Positions 1-5,924 of a stretch of DNA of 6,584 bases are shown here, piece by piece. Source of the DNA: Leptospira sp. (GTDB lineage: Bacteria > Spirochaetota > Leptospiria > Leptospirales > Leptospiraceae); contig JALOTI010000117.1 in the NCBI GenBank assembly GCA_025457985.1, forward strand, positions 1 through 6,584, given 5' to 3'. The notes beneath the pieces were generated by a model. That model saw nothing but the letters and a program-made list of their open reading frames with translations, ran no database searches and had not been told where the DNA came from. Numbering within the stretch: position 1 is the first letter of the stretch; each line of letters begins with the position of its first letter. The position numbers were made by a program, and so were the translations under genes.

Positions 1-479
1 TTTAAACTTATGCAGAAATTTAGATCGCAAGGAGTTTCGCAGCAAGAAGCGATTATAAATGCTGAAATGATTACTTACAACGTTGAGCTACAAGATTCGA
101 TATTGATTTTCGATTCAAACCCAAAGCTGATCTAAAAGCATACTATGATGGTAAAGGATACGAAAAAGGGCAAACTGCGATTCAACTTTGTCGAACAAAC
201 AACCGTTCGCAGGTAACAGGATTTTCGTATATTGCAATTTTAGGGTACCCAACAACTTACTATGATGGTAGTTGGATTGAGTGGGGAAGCCTAACGGGTG
301 GTGGCCCTGCTCCTAAACTTCCCGCGGATTCTCCGTTTAGAACAGATATACCGGAACTTTCGGAAGTGATCACATACAATGTCGCGGGCGATGTTGACGC
401 GAATCTTCCGACAGGTCTGAATACCAACGCAAAGACATCTAGGCAAATTATCTTAGATGACAAAGCCTATAAGTACTAA
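1..479 (+). pseudogene. Rhodanese-family sulfurtransferase, 3' part, interrupted by a frame break
   Basis: The 5' end lies outside the window. From about 105 to the TAA at 477-479 the frame encodes the C-terminal rhodanese domain. It has a conserved lead-in (FRFKPKADL), the active-site loop CRTNNRS (the Cys is the persulfide carrier), a helix, and the domain-closing YYDGSWIEWG. A tail of about 55 residues follows the domain. Upstream, this frame has stops at 21, 63 and 84, while frame 1 is open from base 1 to a TAA at 133-135. The coding frame therefore shifts by -1 between about 86 and 132. One missing T in the run at 107-110 would join them as ILIF-RFKP. The tail resembles that of the rhodanese-like lipoprotein at 1969-3417 (RTDIPELSEVITYNV against RTDLSNLTDNLTTNV), so the two are probably paralogues, and by analogy this one may also be an exported lipoprotein. 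The family assignment is firm. Whether the break is a real mutation, a sequence error or recoding is open. Confidence 0.82.
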
Positions 480-510
480 CTCTGCATTCTATCGAGTCTA
501 GGAATCGAAA

Positions 511-540
511 GAAAAAGGTCGGTTTAACCCGGCCTTTTTC
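511..540 (+). terminator. Rho-independent terminator
   Basis: A perfect inverted repeat forms a 12-bp stem (GAAAAAGGTCGG paired with CCGGCCTTTTTC, one G-U pair) around a 6-nt loop. The 3' arm ends in a T run. It begins 31 bp after the stop of the rhodanese gene and ends 80 bp before the next start. It should close the upstream transcript and implies a separate promoter for the genes from 620 onward. The matching A run on the 5' arm means it could also work on the opposite strand. Confidence 0.9.
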
Positions 541-556
541 CGTTATATTAAATTTT

Positions 557-600
557 TTGATCGCCAAAACAGATTAATCCAGAATTATTTCCATTATATA
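557..600 (+). promoter_or_regulatory. Possible sigma70-type promoter for the downstream cluster
   Basis: The AT-rich gap after the terminator must contain the promoter for the genes starting at 620 if the terminator is efficient. The best pair I can read is TTGATC at 557-562 and CAGAAT at 580-585 with 17-bp spacing, each matching consensus at four of six positions. An alternative -10 is TATATA at 595-600, with no good -35 partner. The exact choice is uncertain. Confidence 0.3.
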
Positions 601-606
601 GGATAT

Positions 607-612
607 AAAGGA
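607..612 (+). promoter_or_regulatory. Shine-Dalgarno site for the 620 start
   Basis: AAAGGA lies 7 nt before the ATG at 620. It is a good purine-rich site and supports this start for the small exported protein. Confidence 0.7.
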
Positions 613-619
613 CAATATA

Positions 620-985
620 ATGAACAAAATACTATCAGTTTGCCTAATATTTTTTACATTGAGCCAGATTGCGCTTTTCGCATCTGGAGGCGTGAGTGGA
701 GGGGGCGTTGTCAACATCCCACAAGGAAAGGACCGAGAGAAATACCATTTAGGAAAGGCAGTTTTCCAAAAGGAATTGGACTTCAAGGAAACGATCCCAG
801 CTTCGCAAATCAAGGAGAACGAAGATCGATTGGAGTTTTTGCAAGGTAGCCTTCCGAACACAGAGAAGAGAAGAACCGACTTAACAGAGTTAAGTGGGAA
901 AATAACAAAAGAACAACTGGAAGCTCTTGAATACTTCCTATCCGTTCGATTCAACATCAAAATTGACAAAAAAGACAAACAATGA
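620..985 (+). CDS. Small exported protein, cytochrome-c-like but without a haem motif
   Basis: This 121-residue protein has a clear signal peptide: a Lys near the start, a hydrophobic core to about residue 20, and probable cleavage after Ala21 (LFA-SGG). A Gly-rich start (SGGVSGGG) follows in the mature protein. The rest is charged and helical. The segment YHLGKAVFQ near residues 41-49 and the closing helix ITKEQLEALEYFLSVRF near 94-110 resemble the first and last helices of small class I c-type cytochromes, but there is no CxxCH and the mature part has no Cys at all. Haem binding is therefore not expected, and the cytochrome resemblance is my inference from pattern alone. It is first in the run of genes after the terminator, and its TGA overlaps the next ATG (ATGA at 982-985), so the two are probably translationally coupled. 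It is likely periplasmic and a partner of the neighbouring barrel and cytochrome. I do not recognise a named family. Confidence 0.85.
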   Translation: MNKILSVCLIFFTLSQIALFASGGVSGGGVVNIPQGKDREKYHLGKAVFQKELDFKETIPASQIKENEDRLEFLQGSLPNTEKRRTDLTELSGKITKEQLEALEYFLSVRFNIKIDKKDKQ

Positions 986-1944
986 AACAGAAAAATTTAT
1001 TTTTATTTTTGCTTATTCTATTTTCTCTTTTTCCTATATTAGAAAAAGGATTAATGGCACAACAAGCATGGGCGCCTTATGAACGTCAGCTGTGGGTCAG
1101 GCCATTTGCTACGCATTCGGAATACAATAGTGCTTTTTTAGCTTCGGAATAAGCATAGTATGATGATAACGTTAGAATTACTACTGGTAACCTGGCACTT
1201 GAGTATGGAATTACGGATAGACTTACCTTTGACATCACTTTGGGATTTGGAAAGTTAGGTAGACATAAAATTTTTGATCGATATCTAGGCTTATTCCAAA
1301 CACCAGAAGCTCCTGACAAATACGGATTTCTAGATACTAGAGCTGGATTACGCTATAAGATTTTCGATGAATTTGATTCCAAATACAGATGGGTTCCAAC
1401 CATATCCATACGCGCCGGAGGAATCAAAAAAGGAGATTACGATCGTAATCCACAATCGTTAGGAGATGGGGCGAGTGGCGGTGAAGTGAATTTATACTTT
1501 GCTAAGGATTTTAATTTTTTCGGTTTAGGAACTCTTGGAGATATAGGATACCGAAAGAGAGAAAAACCTGTACCGGACGATATTACCTACTATGGAGCAA
1601 TTTACAAAAAGTTATTTGAATCTTGGTTCCTTACGGTTGGTGGTCGCGGCCAGATTGGCCAAGGAGGATATGCTTTTGCTGATCCACGACAGGCGCCTCC
1701 GTACAACTATATAACCTATCCTGATGTTACAATCAACGGTATAAATCCTTACGACGTCTATGTGAAAGACTATAGACCCGCCTGGGGAAGAAAGGAAACC
1801 TTTCACAATGCTGAGGTGGCACTGAGTTATATGGACAGTTTTGGTAACTTTTACTCAGTTTTTTATTCGGAAACATACTCCGGATTTAATACAGCGAGAC
1901 TTCGCACGATTGGGTTTTCTGCGAATTTTCCTTACAATCTTTAA
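982..1944 (+). pseudogene. Outer-membrane beta-barrel (porin-like) protein gene with two in-frame stops
   Basis: The frame starts at ATG 982, overlapping the previous stop by 4 bp. It begins with a signal peptide (MKQK, then a Leu/Phe/Ile-rich core, probable cleavage after Ala26 in LMA-QQ). Codon 57 is TAA (1150-1152) and codon 59 is TAG (1156-1158). The same frame then continues without interruption to TAA at 1942-1944, about 320 codons in all. The part after the stops reads as an outer-membrane barrel: alternating aromatic and polar strands with tight turns, for example the strand NLALEYGITDRLTFDITLGFG, repeated Tyr/Phe-Gly pairs, and a last strand IGFSANFPYNL. Because both sides of the stops are in one frame and make one plausible protein, this is a nonsense-interrupted gene, not two genes. 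No in-frame ATG follows the stops closely; TTG 1240 is the nearest usable start and would lose the first strands. Position between exported and lipoprotein genes suggests the membrane-spanning part of a conduit. The specific substrate is unknown. Confidence 0.75.
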
Positions 1945-1956
1945 TGTATGCTAAAC

Positions 1957-1961
1957 GAAGG
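1957..1961 (+). promoter_or_regulatory. Shine-Dalgarno site choosing ATG 1969
   Basis: GAAGG sits 7 nt before the ATG at 1969. The alternative in-frame ATG at 1948 is preceded by TTTAATGT with no purine-rich site. The site therefore favours the shorter protein, which also starts directly with a normal lipoprotein signal peptide. Confidence 0.65.
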
Positions 1962-1968
1962 TAAAAAA

Positions 1969-3417
1969 ATGGCAAATCTTAGAATTAAATTTAACAAATT
2001 TTGGTTATATACTTTTTTCACTCTTGGAATTATTGTTTCTTGCAAAGGGACAGGCGAATATCAATTTATTCCGCCTTTTGCAAAACTTGATATAACACCA
2101 TTTTTGGTTGTTACAAATTCGGTTGAATCGCTCGCCTTTGAATCCAATGAAAACTATAATGATAATGTTTTTGGTCTGATAGCACCTGCGACCATATCTA
2201 GATGGAGCTTCAACTGGCAAACCCAAAAACCACAGGGGGTTAGTGGAAACCTTGTAATCATCCAATTGACCAATAGTGCACCAAGCGGGGATTATATAAA
2301 TCATAACGGTCGAGATGTTTATACGTATTTAATTCAGTCTCCTGATTCTGTTTTTAATGATTCGAGAGATGATAACGTTCTGCTTCTGAATCAAGTTGTA
2401 ACCACAGGTCAGAAAATAGATAACTTTCTGGCAGTGTATGCGATCGATCCGCTAAGTGACTTTGTCTTATTTGCGCCAGATTCCTCCTCTGCAGCCAACT
2501 TAGCCTCCGCGACTAAAGCATATTATGCGCTAAGATATTGGGGTTTCCCAAAAGAAAGGGTAGGACTATTAAATGGATCCGTACAACATTACGGTAAAAA
2601 TGGTTTGAATAGTTTTTTCACACTAACGGCACCTTCAAATACTACATCTGGACGTTCTAACACAACCCGTAGGTTATTAACTGATAATACAATTCTTCAA
2701 ATAACCTTAGGAGATATATTCCATATACTTAGAGGCGGAAATTCGCAAATCGAAGAGCCTTCGGCTTTACCTGCTTCCGGAGCATTTTTCTTGGACGGTA
2801 GACCTGCTTCCGCCTTCAATGGAACTCAATCTTCTACAAATAGTTCCTCACTGCACCAAACCTGCACAACTCAGTTAGGTGGAAGTTGTAGGGTCAACCA
2901 TGAAGGCACGATAAAAGGCTCATCCAATCTGGACAGTACTAGTTTGTACAACAGTACCTCTCTTAGCTTTCATTCAAAGGCAACACTTAGATCACTTTTA
3001 AATGCCCTTCCTTATTCAGATGGTAAAGTGATCATCAATTTTCATAGAGATGGCGTGTCTGGTAGTATAAACCAATTCATCACTCAAAATGTGTTGGGAA
3101 AACCAAGTCGCTTGTATGAGGCAGGTTTTGTTCAGTGGGGAGCACTCGGTTTACGCGATCCACAAGCCTTAACTCAGCCAGCAGCTCTTTGGAGAACTGA
3201 TCTAAGCAATCTGACAGATAATTTAACAACGAATGTGACAGCAAACGTCGCAAACTTTGGATTCACGACTGTCCGTCAGTTCACTAGGAATACGAATGGA
3301 ATTCGGAAAAGAGATAAAGAGTATATTCGATCCTCTTTACGCAGCCAAACAACAGGTGGTGGTGGAGGCGGAGCTTCTGGTCCTTCAGGCGGAGGAGGAA
3401 ATGCTTGCGGAGGATAG
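1969..3417 (+). CDS. Rhodanese-like lipoprotein lacking the catalytic cysteine
   Basis: This is a 482-residue protein with a lipoprotein signal (Lys/Arg-containing start, hydrophobic core, lipobox IIVSC, lipidated Cys25). An in-frame ATG at 1948 would add seven residues but has no ribosome site. Residues of about 70-205 look like an inactive N-terminal rhodanese domain: LIAPATISRW, then LFAPDSSSAANL where the catalytic loop would be, then YYALRYWGFPKERVGLLNGS. A second domain spans about 270-395: FFLDGRPASAFNG, HEGTIKGSSNL (compare GHIPGA), then NFHRDGVSGS, then RLYEAGFVQWG. The loop has His359 where rhodaneses have the persulfide Cys, so ordinary sulfurtransferase activity is unlikely. Cys299 and Cys307 lie in an insert and could form a disulfide. 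The C-terminus is a Gly-rich tail ending NACGG. It is the paralogue of the gene at 1-479. It sits between the barrel gene and the pentahaem cytochrome, which suggests a structural or binding role on the outer membrane. The domain call is from motifs and fairly sure; the role is inferred. Confidence 0.85.
   Translation: MANLRIKFNKFWLYTFFTLGIIVSCKGTGEYQFIPPFAKLDITPFLVVTNSVESLAFESNENYNDNVFGLIAPATISRWSFNWQTQKPQGVSGNLVIIQLTNSAPSGDYINHNGRDVYTYLIQSPDSVFNDSRDDNVLLLNQVVTTGQKIDNFLAVYAIDPLSDFVLFAPDSSSAANLASATKAYYALRYWGFPKERVGLLNGSVQHYGKNGLNSFFTLTAPSNTTSGRSNTTRRLLTDNTILQITLGDIFHILRGGNSQIEEPSALPASGAFFLDGRPASAFNGTQSSTNSSSLHQTCTTQLGGSCRVNHEGTIKGSSNLDSTSLYNSTSLSFHSKATLRSLLNALPYSDGKVIINFHRDGVSGSINQFITQNVLGKPSRLYEAGFVQWGALGLRDPQALTQPAALWRTDLSNLTDNLTTNVTANVANFGFTTVRQFTRNTNGIRKRDKEYIRSSLRSQTTGGGGGGASGPSGGGGNACGG
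3355..3414 (+). repeat. Gly-rich low-complexity tail coding for a Cys-containing C-terminus
   Basis: GGN-type codons repeat here and encode the last 20 residues of the rhodanese-like lipoprotein: six Gly, ASGPS, four Gly, then NACGG. The DNA is locally much more G-rich than its surroundings. The single Cys two residues from the end is the only one after residue 307. Tails of this kind may be flexible tethers; the function here is unknown. Confidence 0.7.
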
Positions 3418-3421
3418 ATAG
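3401..3421 (+). other. Possible six-codon leader ORF overlapping the lipoprotein stop
   Basis: ATG 3401 opens a short frame, MLAEDR, ending at TAG 3419-3421. It is preceded by GGAGGAGG at 3391-3398, the strongest ribosome-site match in the window, and ends 19 nt before the cytochrome start at 3441, which has no clear site of its own. It could carry ribosomes to the next start by reinitiation, or it may be a by-product of the Gly codons. This is speculative. Confidence 0.2.
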
Positions 3422-3440
3422 GCTTTCATAAATACGATTC

Positions 3441-4691
3441 ATGACCTTGGTTTGGTTAAAGTGGTATACCTTGATTCTTCTGATCATTTTTATGAGTAAT
3501 TGTAAGGATGATTTTTATGAATCACATTGGAAAACTCCGATACCCTATCAAGGTCCTGCACCAAGTACCTATTCATCACTAGAAAAACAGCTTAACCCCT
3601 CAGACTGTGGAACATGCCATTCAAAACAACTTAACGAGTGGAATTCTTCTATTCACAGTAAAACTGTTAGTGATGGATTTTTGTGGCAACTGGAAACAAT
3701 GCCTCTCGAAAAAAGAAAAACTTGTTATAGTTGCCATAGTCCTTTATCCGAGTCTTCTGATACTTTGGAATCCTATTTAGATGAAAATGGAATTCTAAAA
3801 CAGGACAAAGGATTACACAACAGACCAAAATTTGAGAGTTTTTCCAAGGGTCTTGAGAATCCAGGCCTAATATGTGCTAGCTGCCATGTTAGGCAGCATA
3901 CAAGGTATGGCCCTCCACCAGCGAAAATTCCTTCAGTAGATTATCTTCCAAATGAATCGGTAACGGATAAGGAAAGGATTACAACTCTACCGCATAATGG
4001 TTATATTCCAAAGGAAGAATTTGAGAATTCTGAGTTTTGTAAAAATTGCCACCAGAGTAAGGAAACGGGAGTGTTTTTAAATGGGAAACAACTCATGGAA
4101 ACATACTCAGAATGGAAACTTTCCCGTTTTGCTCGAGAGAAGATTTCTTGCCAAAGTTGCCATATGGAAAATCGATCTCACACATGGAAAGGAATCCACG
4201 ACAAAGATTTCGTTCGGAATGCTTTGGATATCCAATTTTCGTATAAAAAACGGAATTCTGTTCTTGAGCTGACAGGATCTATAGAATCAAAAAATATCGG
4301 ACACCTTTTCCCGACCTATACAATCCCTCAAATTCGATTGGAATTGTTTGCCATTCAAAATGGAAAACAAATTATCATTAAACAAACATCAATCGGAAGA
4401 CTGATCGATACAAACTTGAGCCAAGAATTTTATGATACTAGATTAAAACCTGGAGAAAAACTGAGTTTGATATCGGAATTCCCTCTACCAGTTGCTGGTG
4501 AACTAACAGTAGGTTTTAGAATCGATGTAAATCCAGATGAGCTCTATATCCGTACGTTTGAAGAAAGAATGAATGATGAACAAATACATCTTTCAGAGAG
4601 TGCAAAAAAAAGTCTGATCTCTGCGATCCAAGAGAAAAGATCTTCCCAGTACAATCTCTTTACGTTGTTAAAGCCTGTTCCACTTCTTTAA
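3441..4691 (+). CDS. Pentahaem c-type cytochrome lipoprotein (cytochrome c554-like)
   Basis: This 416-residue protein has a lipoprotein signal peptide ending IIFMSNC, with lipidated Cys21; Asn at -1 is a spirochaete-type lipobox. Five CxxCH haem attachment sites are visible: CGTCH (56-60), CYSCH (95-99), CASCH (145-149), CKNCH (200-204) and CQSCH (237-241). The first is followed by KQLNEWNSSIH, as in cytochrome c554-type multihaem proteins. Candidate distal ligands include His72, His153, His185, His247 and His253. After about residue 255 the haem motifs stop, and about 160 residues of probable beta-rich domain follow (starting near LDIQFSYKK, with GHLFPTYTIPQIRLEL). It should be anchored to the outer membrane and pass electrons between the periplasm or barrel and an outside acceptor. 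It starts 23 bp after the rhodanese-like lipoprotein gene. An in-frame TAA at 3429 excludes earlier starts, and the ATG has no good ribosome site. Its 3' end overlaps the convergent metZ gene by 32 bp. The haem count and lipoprotein status are read directly; the electron-acceptor role is inferred. Confidence 0.93.
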   Translation: MTLVWLKWYTLILLIIFMSNCKDDFYESHWKTPIPYQGPAPSTYSSLEKQLNPSDCGTCHSKQLNEWNSSIHSKTVSDGFLWQLETMPLEKRKTCYSCHSPLSESSDTLESYLDENGILKQDKGLHNRPKFESFSKGLENPGLICASCHVRQHTRYGPPPAKIPSVDYLPNESVTDKERITTLPHNGYIPKEEFENSEFCKNCHQSKETGVFLNGKQLMETYSEWKLSRFAREKISCQSCHMENRSHTWKGIHDKDFVRNALDIQFSYKKRNSVLELTGSIESKNIGHLFPTYTIPQIRLELFAIQNGKQIIIKQTSIGRLIDTNLSQEFYDTRLKPGEKLSLISEFPLPVAGELTVGFRIDVNPDELYIRTFEERMNDEQIHLSESAKKSLISAIQEKRSSQYNLFTLLKPVPLL

Positions 4692-5826
4692 GAATATCGT
4701 CAATATGCTCTAAACCTACAGAAATTCGAATCAAACCTGGTTTAATTCCTACTGCCAATCTTTCCTCTTCTGTTAATTTTGAGTGGGTAGTCGATGTTGG
4801 ATGGGTAACTGTGGTTCTCGTATCTCCCAAGTTAGCTGTTAACGAAAACCATTTGAGTGCATTTAGAAATTTCTGAGCTTGAGGAAGACCACCTTTGATT
4901 ACAAAGGAGACGATTCCTCCACCAAGTGACATCTGTTTTTTGGCAATATTTAAGCTTGGATTGGAAGGCAAAAAAGGATACTTTACTTCTTCAACAAATG
5001 GCGATTTCTCCAAAAACTCAGCTAGTTTTAATGCATTTTCAGAATGTTTTTCCATCCGGATAGCGAGAGTCTCTAAACTTTTTGATATAATCCAAGCATT
5101 CATTGGAGAGAGAGCCGGCCCCGTATTCCTCGCCATATACCGAATCGGTTGAATGAATTCCTTTTTTCCCAAGATCATTCCAGCAATCACTCTACCTTGT
5201 CCATCCAAGTATTTGGTAGCAGAGTGAATTACGATATCGGCCCCAAATTCGCTTGGACGTTGTATATAGGGAGTACAAAAACAATTGTCAACAATAAGTA
5301 TGAGCTTTTTCTTTTTACAAAGATTTCCAAGCCATTCTAAATCAACTATCTCCAAACCTGGGTTTGATGGTGTTTCTATATAAACAATCTTAGTATTCGG
5401 TAAAATTTTGGATTCCCAAGTATCGGGTTTGTCTATATCAACGTATGTAGTTGTTACGCCAAAACGCGGTAAGATATTAGCAAAAATCTGGTGAGTTGAG
5501 CCAAAAATAGCTCTTGCAGATAAAATATGATCCCCCGATTTCACCAAACCAAAGATAGCTGTGAAAACCGCACTCATACCTGAGGCTGTTGCAATTCCAT
5601 CTTCTGTTTTTTCTAGGATACAAAGTTTTTCTATAAGTTCTGATGTATTTGGATTTGAAAAACGTGTATATTGATTTCCAGTTACTTCCTCTGCAAATAA
5701 TGCCCTTGCATGTTCGGCATCATCAAAAACAAAGCTGGAAGTTAAAAAAACGGGTGCTGAGTGTTCTCTTTCATTGGTTCGGGTGATTTGTGTTCGGATC
5801 GCATCTGTTTCAAACTGTCTAGACAT
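4660..5826 (-). CDS. metZ: O-succinylhomoserine sulfhydrylase (MetZ-type, PLP-dependent)
   Basis: This 388-residue enzyme belongs to the Cys/Met metabolism PLP family and is full length for it. It should make homocysteine from an activated homoserine and sulfide in the methionine pathway, in the cytoplasm. Family motifs are in order: YTRFSNPN (53-60, phosphate-binding Tyr and Arg from the partner subunit), ASGMSA (81-86), ETPSNP (151-156), VDN with Asp180 contacting the PLP ring nitrogen, HSATKYLDGQGR with Lys205 as the Schiff-base lysine, SLGG (300-303), TRTTVTHPTSTTH (336-348) and IRISVGLE with Arg367 for the substrate carboxylate. The KYLDGQGR version is typical of MetZ rather than cystathionine gamma-synthase or the longer MetY, but O-acetylhomoserine as substrate cannot be excluded. 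ATG 5826 is the only start, since an in-frame TAG lies six codons upstream (5845-5847). The ribosome site is weak. I see no SAM riboswitch in the 98 bp before it. Confidence 0.9.
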   Translation of the reverse strand: MSRQFETDAIRTQITRTNEREHSAPVFLTSSFVFDDAEHARALFAEEVTGNQYTRFSNPNTSELIEKLCILEKTEDGIATASGMSAVFTAIFGLVKSGDHILSARAIFGSTHQIFANILPRFGVTTTYVDIDKPDTWESKILPNTKIVYIETPSNPGLEIVDLEWLGNLCKKKKLILIVDNCFCTPYIQRPSEFGADIVIHSATKYLDGQGRVIAGMILGKKEFIQPIRYMARNTGPALSPMNAWIISKSLETLAIRMEKHSENALKLAEFLEKSPFVEEVKYPFLPSNPSLNIAKKQMSLGGGIVSFVIKGGLPQAQKFLNALKWFSLTANLGDTRTTVTHPTSTTHSKLTEEERLAVGIKPGLIRISVGLEHIDDILKEVEQALTT

Positions 5827-5873
5827 ACTATGACCAAACTCAGGCTAGAATCGACAAATTCATCAATTTTTTT

Positions 5874-5924
5874 GGAAAGATTCTGCAATGATGACCAAAT
5901 TAGACTAATATAGCAGAATTTTCC
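5874..5924. promoter_or_regulatory. Inverted repeat with an inner palindrome upstream of metZ
   Basis: The arms GGAAA-GA-TTCTGC (5874-5886) and GCAGAA-T-TTTCC (5913-5924) pair as 6 plus 5 bp with a small internal loop, around a 26-nt loop. Inside lies the 11-bp palindrome ATTAGACTAAT (5899-5909). On the minus strand TATATT (5912-5907) could be a metZ -10 box, which would place the palindrome near the transcription start. The minus strand has an A run after the structure, not a T run, so it is not an intrinsic terminator for the ATPase gene. Operator, attenuator or chance are all possible. Confidence 0.35.

Noticed and set aside
260..463. Open frame of 67 codons on the minus strand
   Set aside because: It is antisense to the well-supported rhodanese domain (CRTNNRS to YDGSWIEWG) and its translation shows no recognisable features.
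574..978. Open frame of 134 codons on the minus strand
   Set aside because: It lies opposite the small exported protein, which has a signal peptide, a ribosome site and coupling to the next gene. The antisense product resembles no protein and is a shadow.
1240..1944. Separate 234-residue gene starting at TTG 1240
   Set aside because: It is in the same frame as the signal peptide start at 982, and the sequence between reads as barrel strands. It is better described as the downstream part of one interrupted gene.
1948..1950. Upstream ATG for the rhodanese-like lipoprotein
   Set aside because: It has no ribosome site and adds seven polar residues before a normal signal peptide, while ATG 1969 has GAAGG at 7 nt.
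4594..4623. Possible terminator (CAGAGA/TCTCTG with a poly-A/poly-T run) for metZ inside the cytochrome gene
   Set aside because: The homopolymer run lies in the loop rather than after the stem, and the stem is only 6 bp.
5827..5924. SAM riboswitch or T-box in the metZ leader
   Set aside because: The gap is only 98 bp and AT-rich, and I see none of the conserved multi-helix architecture or a terminator stem with a T run on the minus strand.
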